A DNA stretch of 27,417 bases from Clostridiaceae bacterium. Its GTDB lineage: Bacteria > Bacillota > Clostridia > Peptostreptococcales > Peptostreptococcaceae. The notes below the pieces were generated by a model. The model was not told the DNA's origin. It saw nothing but the letters and a program-made list of their open reading frames with translations, and did no database searches. Made by a program: the position numbers and the translations under genes. This document shows, one piece after another, positions 17,108 through 25,617 of the stretch. Positions within the stretch are counted from its first letter, which is position 1. The number at the start of each line of letters is the position of its first letter. The stretch is from the NCBI GenBank assembly GCA_902362365.1, contig CABIVQ010000042.1, positions 1 to 27,417 on the forward strand, given 5' to 3'.

Positions 17108-17761
17108 ATGAAATTTAATTATAAAAATAGAGGATTTGTAGTAATAACATTATCTGCTATGTTAGTAGTTGTAGGAGTGGCAAACTATCAATTAAGTAAG
17201 AAGTCAGCACTAGGTGTATCAGAGGAATTTAAAGCTTATGAACAAGCTCAGTTAAGTAAAAACTCTGAGAGTAATGAAAAGGAAGAGGATGATCAAGAAG
17301 TTAACATCGTTGATAGTAAATCAAGTGAAAGTGATGTAGAAGAAAAAGTGACTGAAACAAGTAAAGAAATTGAAGAACAATTAACATCTGAGGCAAATAT
17401 GCAAAAATCTTCATATATATTAGATATGAAAATGACTAGAGAGAAGCAAAGAAATGATTTAGCAGAAGAATTAAATGAAATGATAAATAATCCATCAACA
17501 TCAGAAGAAACTAGAAAAGAAGCATCTGAAATGAAATTAAAATTGGTTAAGGATCAAGATACGGAACTTAAAATAGAAAATTTACTAAGTACAAAAGGGT
17601 TTGAAGATGCATTAGTCTATATAAGTGATGGCAAAGTAAATGTAGTTGTAAATGAAGATAGTTTCGGAAAAGAAGATGCAGCTAAGATTTTTGATTTAGT
17701 AGCAGAGCAAGCTGGAGTTGAATATGATAATATAAAGCTTATGAACAATAAACAAGAGTAA
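17108..17761 (+). CDS. spoIIIAH: Stage III sporulation protein SpoIIIAH
   Basis: The last gene of the operon encodes the SpoIIIA protein that binds forespore SpoIIQ across the engulfing membranes, forming the intercellular channel. The 217-aa protein has one N-terminal membrane helix (about residues 9-27), a low-complexity acidic linker at 45-90 and a C-terminal YscJ/FliF-like domain. That domain includes LSTKGFEDALVYISDGKVNV and the closing VAEQAGVEYDNIKL. A GGGGGG ribosome site lies before the ATG. It is followed by a terminator-like hairpin, which closes the operon. Confidence 0.93.
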   Translation: MKFNYKNRGFVVITLSAMLVVVGVANYQLSKKSALGVSEEFKAYEQAQLSKNSESNEKEEDDQEVNIVDSKSSESDVEEKVTETSKEIEEQLTSEANMQKSSYILDMKMTREKQRNDLAEELNEMINNPSTSEETRKEASEMKLKLVKDQDTELKIENLLSTKGFEDALVYISDGKVNVVVNEDSFGKEDAAKIFDLVAEQAGVEYDNIKLMNNKQE

Positions 17762-17830
17762 TTAAATAAAAAACTATAGTGAATAAAAAATAATAAATAT
17801 GTTTAATATAGAATATATATTAGAATTTGA

Positions 17831-17862
17831 AATAATCCTCAGAATTAACTGGGGTTATTTTC
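17831..17862 (+). terminator. Terminator after spoIIIAH
   Basis: AATAATCCTCAG (17831-17842) pairs with CTGGGGTTATT (17849-17859) with one bulged T and one G-T pair, followed by TTTTCTT. It is a moderate intrinsic terminator that ends the spoIIIA operon. Confidence 0.55.
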
Positions 17863-17888
17863 TTGCAAAGTTTCATAGTATTTGGTAT

Positions 17889-17894
17889 TATAAT
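17889..17894 (+). promoter_or_regulatory. Possible -10 box of the Asp23-family gene
   Basis: A perfect TATAAT lies 36 bp before the start of the next gene. TTGCAA at 17863-17868 is 20 bp away, too far for a normal spacing, so the promoter is only partly supported. Confidence 0.3.
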
Positions 17895-17930
17895 ATAAAA
17901 TAGTTCCTTAATAGGGGGTAAGTATTTATC

Positions 17931-18335
17931 ATGGAAAATAATAATTTTGGACAAGTCAAAATATCTAATGATGTAATAGCTACGATAGCAGGTCTTGCAG
18001 CTCTAGAGGTTGAAGGCGTTGAAACTATAACAACTTTTACAGATAAACTATTAAAAAATAATAATGGTGTAAAGATACAAATAGAAGAAGAGGACGTTAA
18101 CTTAGATATAATGGTTATGATAGATTTCGGAATATCTATACCAGATATAGCTTTAAAGATACAAGAAAATGTAAAAAATACTGTTGAGACAATGACAGGA
18201 TTAAAAGTTTCTCAAGTAAATATACATATTCAAGGAATTAGCTTCAAGAAAGAGAAGACTGAGCTAGAAGAAGCAAAGAAAGAAGCAAAGCAAGCAAAGA
18301 AAGAAGCTAAGAAAGAAGAATCTAAGAAAAATTAA
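17931..18335 (+). CDS. Asp23/Gls24 family envelope stress protein
   Basis: A 134-aa protein of the Asp23/DUF322 family, whose members are abundant and attached to the inner face of the membrane; they are linked to cell-envelope stress. The core covers residues 6-105: VKISNDVIATIAGLAALEVE, the GVKIQIEEEDVNLDIMVMID strand and VSQVNIHIQGISF. The C-terminal 25 residues are a lysine, glutamate and alanine tail with repeated KKEAK units, encoded by an imperfect AAAGAAGCA-type DNA repeat near 18259-18325. Such a tail would be a charged helix. The gene stands between spoIIIAH and nusB, a common clostridial arrangement, and has its own terminator. The precise role is unknown. Confidence 0.9.
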   Translation: MENNNFGQVKISNDVIATIAGLAALEVEGVETITTFTDKLLKNNNGVKIQIEEEDVNLDIMVMIDFGISIPDIALKIQENVKNTVETMTGLKVSQVNIHIQGISFKKEKTELEEAKKEAKQAKKEAKKEESKKN

Positions 18336-18336
18336 T

Positions 18337-18367
18337 AAAAACCCTCTGAAAAATCAGAGGGTTTTTT
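18337..18367 (+). terminator. Intrinsic terminator after the Asp23-family gene
   Basis: AAAAACCCTCTGA (18337-18349) pairs with TCAGAGGGTTTTT (18354-18366) around AAAA, followed directly by the T run. This is a strong terminator. Only 43 bp separate it from nusB, with no clear promoter, so nusB may depend on read-through. Confidence 0.9.
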
Positions 18368-18410
18368 ACTGCAAAACGCACATAATAAAGACTAAAGGAG
18401 GATTTGACTG

Positions 18411-18926
18411 ATGAAAAAGGAAAATATAGCAAAAAAGATAACTAGTAGAGAATATACTATGAAATTAATATACCAAACTAGTATAACAAAAGAGGACGTA
18501 GATAATTTAGACTTATTAGTAGATGAGTTCGTAGATAATAATGCTGAATATATATTAAATAGATATGAAGAATTAAGATTACAACACTCTAATAACCCAG
18601 AATTATCACTAGAAGGTGTAGATATAGATGAAGCTATAGATAAAGATTACATAAAAAACATATGTTTAACTATAGAAGAGAACAATGAAATGATAAATTC
18701 ATTAATAAATTCAAATGCAAAGAACTGGTCGGTAGATAGAATAGCTAAGGTAGATTTAGCTATATTAAAATTAGCAATAGCTGAAATTATTGCAATAGAT
18801 GATATACCACAAAAAGTTTCTGTGAATGAAGCTATAGAACTTGCAAAAATATACTGTGATGATAAGTCTCCTAAGTTTATAAATGGAATTTTAGGAAGTG
18901 TTATAAGTGAGATTGAATCAAAATAA
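18411..18926 (+). CDS. nusB: Transcription antitermination factor NusB
   Basis: NusB binds boxA RNA with ribosomal protein S10 (NusE) and promotes antitermination, above all of rRNA operons. The 171-aa protein begins with the family [14 protein letters not shown] helix. It ends with the typical pair [20 protein letters not shown] (about 104-123) and [20 protein letters not shown], then the [11 protein letters not shown] end. It is longer than the usual 130-150 aa because of an extra acidic stretch in the middle (about 46-75). An AAGGAGG site precedes the ATG. Its end overlaps the start of the next gene by 20 bp, suggesting coupling. Confidence 0.93.
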   Translation: MKKENIAKKITSREYTMKLIYQTSITKEDVDNLDLLVDEFVDNNAEYILNRYEELRLQHSNNPELSLEGVDIDEAIDKDYIKNICLTIEENNEMINSLINSNAKNWSVDRIAKVDLAILKLAIAEIIAIDDIPQKVSVNEAIELAKIYCDDKSPKFINGILGSVISEIESK

Positions 18927-19872
18927 CATAATAATCGGAATCGATACTAGCTGCTATACAACCTCTATAGCAGCTATATCTTTAGATAAGAAAGTAATAT
19001 TTAATAAAAAAATAATGCTTAAAGTAAAAGATAACACAAAGGGGTTAAGGCAAAGTGAAGCTGTTTTTCAGCATGTTAATAACTTAGGAGAAATGAGCAG
19101 TGATATAAGATCTATATTAAACAATTACAATGTATGTGGAGTATGCGCATCTGTTAAACCGAGACCGTTAGAAGAGTCTTATATGCCAGTATTTACTGTA
19201 GGCAGTAATTTTGGTAAATTATTTAGTTCATTAAATAAATGTCCTTTTTATGAAACTAGTCATCAGGAAAATCATATTGAAGCGAGTCTTTTAACTAATA
19301 AAATTAAAAATGAAAAACAATTTTTATCAGTACATATGTCAGGTGGTACAACTGAAATACTTTTAGTCAACAAAGAAAGTTTAGGATATAAAATAGATAT
19401 AGTCGGCGGAAGTAATGATATAAGTTTTGGACAGCTTATAGATAGAATCGGAATTAATATGGGTTATAAGTTTCCTTGTGGGAAATATATAGATGAAAAA
19501 GCCCTTGAATGTAATGAAAAAATAGAAATCGGACTAAAAACTTCTGTGAAGGAAGGATATATGAATTTATCTGGAATAGAAAACCAAGTAAATAAAATAA
19601 TAAATAATCACAGTAAAGAATATATATGTAAATTGCTACTAGATACAATATCAAGAAATCTAATAAAATCTCTACTTTATATTAGTGAAAAATATAATAT
19701 AGAAGAAGTTGTGTTTGCAGGTGGAGTATCTGCAAGTAAATATATATCAATGAAATTAAAAAGAGAATTAAAAAAGAATAATATAATAGCATATTTTACA
19801 GAGCAAGAATATTCAACTGATAATGGTTTAGGATGCGCTGTAATAGGATTAAAGAATTTTATAAGTGAATAA
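18907..19872 (+). CDS. TsaD-like ASKHA protein (peptidase M22 family paralog)
   Basis: This 321-aa protein is related to TsaD/Kae1, the enzyme for tRNA threonylcarbamoyladenosine, but is probably a paralog of unknown role. The N terminus [15 protein letters not shown] replaces the usual SSCD(D/E)T. The metal ligands of TsaD appear kept: H119 and H123 in SHQENHIEA, and D305 in STDNG. Phosphate-loop stretches HMSGGTTEI (about 143-151) and [10 protein letters not shown] (270-279) are present. The usual central DDAxGEAFDK stretch is altered to [14 protein letters not shown]. The start is a GTG at 18907 inside the end of nusB, with AGGAAG eight bases upstream; no ATG is available before the conserved domain. 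Clostridia often carry this gene between nusB and xseA. A true tsaD is expected elsewhere. Confidence 0.75.
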   Translation: MRLNQNNIIIGIDTSCYTTSIAAISLDKKVIFNKKIMLKVKDNTKGLRQSEAVFQHVNNLGEMSSDIRSILNNYNVCGVCASVKPRPLEESYMPVFTVGSNFGKLFSSLNKCPFYETSHQENHIEASLLTNKIKNEKQFLSVHMSGGTTEILLVNKESLGYKIDIVGGSNDISFGQLIDRIGINMGYKFPCGKYIDEKALECNEKIEIGLKTSVKEGYMNLSGIENQVNKIINNHSKEYICKLLLDTISRNLIKSLLYISEKYNIEEVVFAGGVSASKYISMKLKRELKKNNIIAYFTEQEYSTDNGLGCAVIGLKNFISE

Positions 19873-19909
19873 GTATATAAATTAATAACTTTTATATAGG
19901 AGAGAAAAT

Positions 19910-21115
19910 ATGAAACTGAGAGCTTTAGATATAAGTGAAGCAAATTCATATATAAAAAGGATTTTGGTAAATGATCCTATATTATATAATCTTAAAGTAA
20001 AAGGTGAAATATCCAATTTTAAAGTACATAGTAGTGGAAATGTATATCTATCATTAAAAGATGAAAATTCAAAGTTAAACTGTGTTATTTTTAAAAGTAA
20101 TTATGATAAAAATTTAGAATTAAAGAATGGGATAAAAGTAATTGCGAGTGGTTATATTTCTGTTTATGAAAGAGACGGATCTTATCAATTATACATTAAT
20201 TCAATAGAGATAGAGGGAATAGGAAATTTATATATTGAATTTAATAAATTAAAGGAAAAATTAAGCAAAGAGGGTTTATTTGATCCTAAGTACAAAAAAG
20301 CCATACCTACTATACCAAAGTCTATAGGAGTTATTACTTCACCAACAGGAGCAGTTATAAGAGATATAATTAATGTAATCAAAAGAAGATACCCAAAGGT
20401 CGCTGTAAAGCTTTATCCAGTGACAGTACAAGGCGATAAATCAGCAGATAATATATGCGAAGGTATTAGATTTTTTAATGATATGAAAAATGTAGATACA
20501 ATAATAGTTGGTAGAGGTGGGGGATCTATAGAAGAACTTTGGTCATTTAATGAAGAAATCGTAGCTAGAGAAGTCTTTAAATCTGAAATTCCTATAATAT
20601 CAGCAGTAGGACATGAAACAGATTTTACTATCTGTGATTTTGTATCAGATATGAGAGCCCCAACGCCTTCTGCAGCAGCAGAGATAGCAACGCCATCTTT
20701 ATTAGACTTAGAATACAAGCTTAACAATATAAGGAATAGAATGAATAGAAGTTTAATAAATCAAGTTCAGATTGATGAACATAGGTTAAAATCTGTTCTT
20801 GAGAGGATAAATAATTATCTAAAATCATACACAATCAAAGATAATATTATACAATTAGACAAAATATATGATAAAATAACTTTTGAAGTAGAAAATAACC
20901 TTAATATTGAAAAAGAAAGACTTATGAATATGGGAGCAATACTTCATAATTTAAGTCCTTTGGCAACGATAGATAGAGGGTACAGTATAGTACAAAAAGA
21001 AGGAAAAGTAATCAATAGTATAAAAGAAATAGAATTTAAAGATGATATAGATATAGTTTTAAAAGATGGAAGTATAGAGTGTGTTGTAGAAAAAATAATT
21101 AATAAAGAGGTATAA
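19910..21115 (+). CDS. xseA: Exodeoxyribonuclease VII large subunit
   Basis: It is the catalytic subunit of exonuclease VII, which degrades single-stranded DNA from both ends in repair. The 401-aa protein has an N-terminal OB-fold (about 1-100, with [20 protein letters not shown]). The nuclease domain includes [13 protein letters not shown] near 141-153, [20 protein letters not shown] near 200-219 and [20 protein letters not shown] near 228-247. A coiled-coil region follows, then a C-terminal segment with [25 protein letters not shown] site precedes the ATG. Two bases separate its stop from the xseB start, so the two subunits are coupled. Confidence 0.96.
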   Translation: MKLRALDISEANSYIKRILVNDPILYNLKVKGEISNFKVHSSGNVYLSLKDENSKLNCVIFKSNYDKNLELKNGIKVIASGYISVYERDGSYQLYINSIEIEGIGNLYIEFNKLKEKLSKEGLFDPKYKKAIPTIPKSIGVITSPTGAVIRDIINVIKRRYPKVAVKLYPVTVQGDKSADNICEGIRFFNDMKNVDTIIVGRGGGSIEELWSFNEEIVAREVFKSEIPIISAVGHETDFTICDFVSDMRAPTPSAAAEIATPSLLDLEYKLNNIRNRMNRSLINQVQIDEHRLKSVLERINNYLKSYTIKDNIIQLDKIYDKITFEVENNLNIEKERLMNMGAILHNLSPLATIDRGYSIVQKEGKVINSIKEIEFKDDIDIVLKDGSIECVVEKIINKEV

Positions 21116-21117
21116 AT

Positions 21118-21333
21118 ATGGATTTAACATATGAACAAGCTTATAAAAAACTAGAAAATATTTTAGAAAAGCTAGAATCTAAAGGTGCGAGTTTAGATGA
21201 ATCATTAAGTTTATATGAAGAAGGAATAAGTCTTTATAAGTACTGTAATAAATTACTTGAAGATGCACAGTTAAAGATAAGTAAATTTAACTCACTAGGA
21301 ATAGAAGAAGATTTAGATATGAGGGAGGAATAA
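21118..21333 (+). CDS. xseB: Exodeoxyribonuclease VII small subunit
   Basis: A 71-aa partner of XseA that binds its coiled-coil arms. The family pattern is plain: [20 protein letters not shown], then [20 protein letters not shown], then DAQLKISKF. The length is normal. It starts with ATG directly after xseA and ends two bases before ispA. Confidence 0.95.
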   Translation: MDLTYEQAYKKLENILEKLESKGASLDESLSLYEEGISLYKYCNKLLEDAQLKISKFNSLGIEEDLDMREE

Positions 21334-21335
21334 AA

Positions 21336-22223
21336 TTGGAATTTAAGCAATCTCTAAAAGAAAAATCTAATTATATAGAAAGATTATTAAGTGAATATAT
21401 GCCTAAAGAAGATGGATATCAAGCAACTATTATGGAAGCTATGAATTACAGTTTAAAAGCTGGAGGAAAAAGATTAAGACCAGTATTAACTTTAGAAGCG
21501 TGTAAGATAGTAGGTGGGAATGAAACAGATGCTATACCATTTGCTATAGCAATTGAGATGATACATACATACTCACTAATACATGATGATCTTCCGGCCT
21601 TAGATAATGATGATTTAAGAAGAGGGAAGCCGACGAATCATATGGTATTTGGAGAGTCTATGGCGATACTAGCAGGAGATGCCCTTTTAAATTATGCTTT
21701 TGAGATTATGCTATCTAATTCTATAAATAAAGAAAATCCTCAGAAATATTTAAGGGCTATAAATGAAATTGCTAAAAGTGCTGGTATATATGGAATGATT
21801 GGAGGACAAGTCGTAGATGTTCAAAGTGAAAATAAAGTTATTTCAAAGGATAAACTAGACTTTATTCACTTAAATAAAACTGCTGCAATCATTATTGGTT
21901 GTATGAGAGCTGGAGCAATAATAGGAGATGCTTGCGAAGAGGATCTAGAAAAAATAACTAAGTATGGTAAAAACATTGGATTATCATTCCAGATAGTAGA
22001 TGATATATTAGATATAGTTGGAGATGAAACTAAATTAGGAAAAAAAGTAGGTAGTGATATAGAAAATCATAAATCTACATATCCATCTTTACTTGGTTTA
22101 GAAAAATCAAAAGAGATTGCAAATGACCTAATTGAAGAAGCAAAATATAATATCAAGGATTTACAAAGCGATAGTAGTTTCTTAGAAGGATTAGCGAATT
22201 ATATAATAGATAGAGAATATTAA
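21336..22223 (+). CDS. ispA: Farnesyl/geranyl diphosphate synthase
   Basis: It condenses dimethylallyl and isopentenyl diphosphates into geranyl and farnesyl diphosphate for undecaprenyl carrier and other isoprenoids. The 295-aa length is typical for IspA. The substrate-binding region GGKRLRPVLTLEA is at 43-55. The first aspartate-rich motif DDLPALDNDDLRRGK is at 84-98 (DDxxxxD). The second is QIVDDILDIVGD near 223-234. A TTG start is used, with GGGAGGA upstream. It is in one operon with xseAB, and dxs, which feeds the same pathway, follows after one gene. Confidence 0.94.
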   Translation: MEFKQSLKEKSNYIERLLSEYMPKEDGYQATIMEAMNYSLKAGGKRLRPVLTLEACKIVGGNETDAIPFAIAIEMIHTYSLIHDDLPALDNDDLRRGKPTNHMVFGESMAILAGDALLNYAFEIMLSNSINKENPQKYLRAINEIAKSAGIYGMIGGQVVDVQSENKVISKDKLDFIHLNKTAAIIIGCMRAGAIIGDACEEDLEKITKYGKNIGLSFQIVDDILDIVGDETKLGKKVGSDIENHKSTYPSLLGLEKSKEIANDLIEEAKYNIKDLQSDSSFLEGLANYIIDREY

Positions 22224-22232
22224 GGAGGAAAA

Positions 22233-22670
22233 ATGAACTTTTTTTCAGAAATTTTTAGCAACAAGGTATTAGGAATAAGTGTATTTGCTTGTTTTTTAGC
22301 TCAATTTATAAAAATATTTACTGGAAAAGATAAACGTATAGATTTAGCTAGAATATTTACATCTGGAGGTATGCCAAGTTCTCATAGTTCTTTTGTGACA
22401 AGTTTAGCAACTTTAGTCGGTTTAGAAAAAGGATTTAATTCTACAGATTTTGCTATTGTTGTTGTATTCGCACTGATTATAATGTATGATGCCTCAGGAG
22501 TAAGAAGAGCGGTAGGAAAACAGGCAGCTATATTAAATCAAATAGTAGATGATGTTCATCATGGTAAACATATAAAACAAGATAAATTAAAGGAATTAAT
22601 AGGACATACACCTGTTGAAGTATGGATGGGTGCCATACTCGGTATAGTTGTAGCATTAGTTATGGTATAA
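22233..22670 (+). CDS. DUF212 membrane protein, divergent PAP2 family
   Basis: A 145-aa membrane protein of the DUF212/YuiD family, which is distantly like acid phosphatases of the PAP2 group. Segments visible are a hydrophobic helix at about 11-28 and GGMPSSHSSFVTSLATLVG at 45-63, which resembles the PAP2 SGH motif. Next come a helix at 72-86 with DASGVRRAVGKQA, and a final helix with GHTPVEVWMGAILG at 124-137. Its substrate is unknown. Its place between ispA and dxs suggests a link to lipid or isoprenoid phosphates, but this is only context. An AAGGAGG site lies before the ATG. Confidence 0.85.
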   Translation: MNFFSEIFSNKVLGISVFACFLAQFIKIFTGKDKRIDLARIFTSGGMPSSHSSFVTSLATLVGLEKGFNSTDFAIVVVFALIIMYDASGVRRAVGKQAAILNQIVDDVHHGKHIKQDKLKELIGHTPVEVWMGAILGIVVALVMV

Positions 22671-22671
22671 A

Positions 22672-22700
22672 TTGAAAAAAATAAATTTATATGATATAAT
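22672..22700 (+). promoter_or_regulatory. Promoter of the dxs leader
   Basis: TTGAAA (22672-22677), exactly 17 bp, then a perfect TATAAT (22695-22700) preceded by the extended -10 TGA at 22692-22694. It begins right after the DUF212 stop codon. The RNA start is expected near 22707, giving a leader of about 190 nt to dxs. Confidence 0.75.
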
Positions 22701-22706
22701 TTCTTA

Positions 22707-22821
22707 GGTTTTATTAAATGGTTATAAAATGGATATATCTAAGGCAATACTAAGGTATATTCATTTTTCTAACTGCATAGAAACTATATGATTTTTTAGG
22801 TCTTCTATGGAAGGCTTTTTT
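22707..22821 (+). promoter_or_regulatory. Candidate attenuator leader RNA of dxs
   Basis: Between the promoter and the early terminator lie pairings that exclude each other. TTTCTA (22766-22771) can pair with TAGAAA (22778-22783). CATAGAA (22776-22782) can instead pair with TTCTATG (22803-22809), which lies in the terminator stem and loop. The upstream part has GGATATA (22731-22737) pairing with TATATTC (22756-22762) around a loop holding CTAAGG twice (22739-22744, 22750-22755). No known riboswitch or T-box sequence was recognised. It may also be a short independent RNA of about 115 nt. Confidence 0.4.
22798..22821 (+). terminator. Early terminator in the dxs leader
   Basis: AGGTCTTC (22798-22805) pairs with GAAGGCTT (22810-22817) around TATG, including two G-T pairs, and runs into TTTTTT (22816-22821). 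It lies about 115 nt after the leader promoter and 75 bp before dxs. It may end the upstream operon, a small RNA, or act as an attenuator. Confidence 0.6.
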
Positions 22822-22896
22822 AATTATAGAAAATATGTTAATTATCAATATAGAGTAAATGTTTTATAAATTTAATCAAATAAAAGGTGAAGGTAA

Positions 22897-24753
22897 ATGT
22901 ATAAATATTTAGATAAAGTAAACTGTCCTGAAGACATTAAAAATATGACTAATGAAGAACTAGATATACTTGCCAAAGATATAAGGAAGTTTCTAGTAAA
23001 ATCAGTTTCTAAAACTGGAGGTCACTTAGCATCAAACTTAGGTGTCGTAGAGTTAACTCTAGCGTTGCATAAGGTTTTTGAAAGCCCGAAAGACAAAATA
23101 GTTTGGGATGTAGGACATCAATCTTATGTGCATAAGATTCTTACTGGTAGAAAGGATAGTTTTGATACACTTAGACAATTTAAAGGTTTAAGTGGATTTC
23201 CAAAGGAAATAGAAAGTCCTCACGATATATTTGATACAGGGCATAGTAGTACATCTATTTCTGTAGGACTTGGTATTGCTTGTGCGAGAGATATAAAAAA
23301 AGAAAATTTTGATGTTGTATCTGTAATAGGAGATGGCTCTATAACTGGAGGAATGGCTCTTGAAGCATTAAATAACTTAGGTTATTTAAATACAGATATG
23401 ATTGTAATTCTTAATGATAATGAAATGTCGATAGATAAAAATGTAGGAGCAATGTCTAGACATTTATCTAGTATAATAAGAAACTCAACAATGAATAAAG
23501 TGAAAGATGAAGTAGAAAAGATTTTTACTGTAACATCTGCAGGAAATTTAATATATAAAACAGCTAGTAAGGTTAAGGATAGTATTGTAAGTCAATTTAC
23601 ACCACAACAATGTGAACTCTTTGAATCTATGGGAATAAAGTACTATGGACCTATAGATGGGCATAATATAAAAGAATTAATAGAAATTTTAAATAAGGCA
23701 AAGAAAAAAAAGGGACCTGTACTGCTACATGTTATAACTAAAAAAGGTAAAGGGTACAAATATGCAGAGGAGCATCCAGATAAATATCATGGAGTTTCAA
23801 AATTCGATATAAAAGAAGGAGTACAACCTTCAAATAGTAAATCTATATCATCTGCAGTTGGGGAGAAATTAGTTCAGATGTCAGCTAAAGATGATAAGAT
23901 AGTTGCAATAACGGCAGCAATGCCATCAGGAACAGGATTAGATTTATTCCAAAAGGCATATCCAGAAAGATATTATGACGTAGGAATTGCAGAACAGCAC
24001 GCTGTTACATTTTCGGCTGGATTAGCAAAGGAAGGAATGAAGCCTTATTTTGCAGTATATTCAACTTTCTTACAAAGAGGTTATGATCAGATTATACATG
24101 ATGTGTGCATTACTAAAAAGAATGTAACATTTTTAATAGATAGAGCGGGGTTAGTTGGTAATGATGGAGAAACCCATCATGGCATGTTTGATTTGAGTTA
24201 TTTAAATATAGTACCTAATATAACAGTTATGGCACCTAAAGATACTCAAGAGCTAGAGTTGATGCTAGAATTATCTGCAGAATTAAATGAGCCAGTAGCA
24301 ATAAGGTATCCAAGAGGGAATGCTTACTATTTAAACAGAGGTGAATACAAAAAGATAGAAGTAGGAAAGTATGAAATAATTGCAGAAGGTAAAGACATTG
24401 CTATTTTAGCTATAGGAAATATGGTAAAGCATGCATTAGAAGCAAAAGAAATACTTTTAGAAGATAATATAAATCCTGCTATAATAAATGCTAGATTTTT
24501 AAAACCTATGGATGAAAAATTACTTCATGAGTTATGCAAAAAATATAAGACAGTAGTAACAATAGAAGATAATATCATATCTGGTGGATTTGGAAGTAGA
24601 ATAAATAACTTCATTATAGATAATAATTACAATGTAAAAGTTGAGAATATAGCAATTAGTGAGAGATTTATAGATCATGGTAATATAGAAAGCCTATACG
24701 AAGGAGTAGGTTTATCTTCGAATTGTATTGCATCTAGAATAAAAAAATTATAG
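22897..24753 (+). CDS. dxs: 1-deoxy-D-xylulose-5-phosphate synthase
   Basis: It is the first enzyme of the methylerythritol phosphate pathway, joining pyruvate and glyceraldehyde 3-phosphate with thiamine diphosphate. The 618-aa length is typical. The N-terminal thiamine domain includes [34 protein letters not shown] and the cofactor motif [15 protein letters not shown] at about 146-160, ending at ILNDNEMSI. The pyrimidine domain includes [18 protein letters not shown] at about 359-376 and the [15 protein letters not shown] stretch. The last domain is transketolase-like. An AAAGGTGAAGG site precedes the ATG. Its own promoter and a structured leader lie upstream, which suggests separate control from ispA. 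TlyA follows 16 bp later. Confidence 0.96.
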   Translation: MYKYLDKVNCPEDIKNMTNEELDILAKDIRKFLVKSVSKTGGHLASNLGVVELTLALHKVFESPKDKIVWDVGHQSYVHKILTGRKDSFDTLRQFKGLSGFPKEIESPHDIFDTGHSSTSISVGLGIACARDIKKENFDVVSVIGDGSITGGMALEALNNLGYLNTDMIVILNDNEMSIDKNVGAMSRHLSSIIRNSTMNKVKDEVEKIFTVTSAGNLIYKTASKVKDSIVSQFTPQQCELFESMGIKYYGPIDGHNIKELIEILNKAKKKKGPVLLHVITKKGKGYKYAEEHPDKYHGVSKFDIKEGVQPSNSKSISSAVGEKLVQMSAKDDKIVAITAAMPSGTGLDLFQKAYPERYYDVGIAEQHAVTFSAGLAKEGMKPYFAVYSTFLQRGYDQIIHDVCITKKNVTFLIDRAGLVGNDGETHHGMFDLSYLNIVPNITVMAPKDTQELELMLELSAELNEPVAIRYPRGNAYYLNRGEYKKIEVGKYEIIAEGKDIAILAIGNMVKHALEAKEILLEDNINPAIINARFLKPMDEKLLHELCKKYKTVVTIEDNIISGGFGSRINNFIIDNNYNVKVENIAISERFIDHGNIESLYEGVGLSSNCIASRIKKL

Positions 24754-24769
24754 TCGGGAAGGTAGTTTT

Positions 24770-25582
24770 ATGAAAAAAAGAATAGACGTATTATTAGTTG
24801 AGCAAGGATTTTTTGAAAGTAGAGAAAGAGCTAAAAAAGCTATAATGGCAGGACTTGTTTTTGTAGACAATCAAAGATGCGATAAAGCTGGTGTAGATGT
24901 GAAAGAAGATGCTAAAATAGAAGTAAAAGGAAATCCAATACCATACGTAAGTAGAGGTGGATTAAAGCTTGAAAAAGCGATGAAAAACTTTGGATTAACA
25001 CTAGATGGAAAGGTATGCATGGATATCGGTTCATCTACGGGTGGATTTACAGACTGCATGCTTCAAAATGGAGCTGTAAAAGTATTTTCAATAGACGTAG
25101 GATATGGACAACTTGCATGGAAATTAAGACAAGATGATAGAGTAGTTTGCATGGAAAGAACCAATATAAGACATGTGACTATTGAAGATACAAAAGAATT
25201 TGCTAATTTTGCATCTATAGATGTTTCTTTCATATCATTGAAATTAGTTTTACCAAAAGCAAAGGAACTTGTTTCTCCAGATGGCCATGTGGTTGCTTTA
25301 ATAAAACCACAGTTTGAAGCTGGAAGAGAAAAGGTAGGTAAAAAGGGCGTTGTTAGAGAAAAGTCTACACATATAGAAGTAATAGAAACTATATCTGAGT
25401 TTGCAGTTGGAATAGGATTCTCTATACTAGACTTAGATTACTCTCCTATAAAAGGTCCAGAAGGCAACATCGAGTATTTAATATACTTAAAGAACTCAAA
25501 TGATGGATATGAATTTAATAAAGAAGAGTATAGTAAGAAAGTGTTAGAGGTTGTAGAAGCATCTCATAACTTAAATAAATAA
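24770..25582 (+). CDS. tlyA: TlyA-family 2'-O-ribose rRNA methyltransferase
   Basis: A 270-aa protein with an N-terminal S4 RNA-binding domain (about 3-65, RIDVLLVEQGFFESRERAKK) and a C-terminal FtsJ/RrmJ-type methyltransferase domain. The S-adenosylmethionine site CMDIGSSTGGFTDCMLQNGA lies near 83-102. The conserved SIDVSFISLKLVLPKAKELV lies near 147-166, followed by ALIKPQFEAGREKVGKKGVV. TlyA methylates 16S and 23S rRNA and affects capreomycin sensitivity in some bacteria. The old name hemolysin is not a reliable function. It is placed between dxs and recN, as in many Firmicutes. Confidence 0.92.
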   Translation: MKKRIDVLLVEQGFFESRERAKKAIMAGLVFVDNQRCDKAGVDVKEDAKIEVKGNPIPYVSRGGLKLEKAMKNFGLTLDGKVCMDIGSSTGGFTDCMLQNGAVKVFSIDVGYGQLAWKLRQDDRVVCMERTNIRHVTIEDTKEFANFASIDVSFISLKLVLPKAKELVSPDGHVVALIKPQFEAGREKVGKKGVVREKSTHIEVIETISEFAVGIGFSILDLDYSPIKGPEGNIEYLIYLKNSNDGYEFNKEEYSKKVLEVVEASHNLNK

Positions 25583-25617
25583 AAAATTATACTTATATAG
25601 ATAAAGGGGGATTTAAA

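Noticed and set aside
22701..22896. T-box or thiamine riboswitch in the dxs leader
   Set aside because: Neither the T-box antiterminator core nor the thiamine riboswitch CTGAGA element is visible. Only the attenuator layout is supported.
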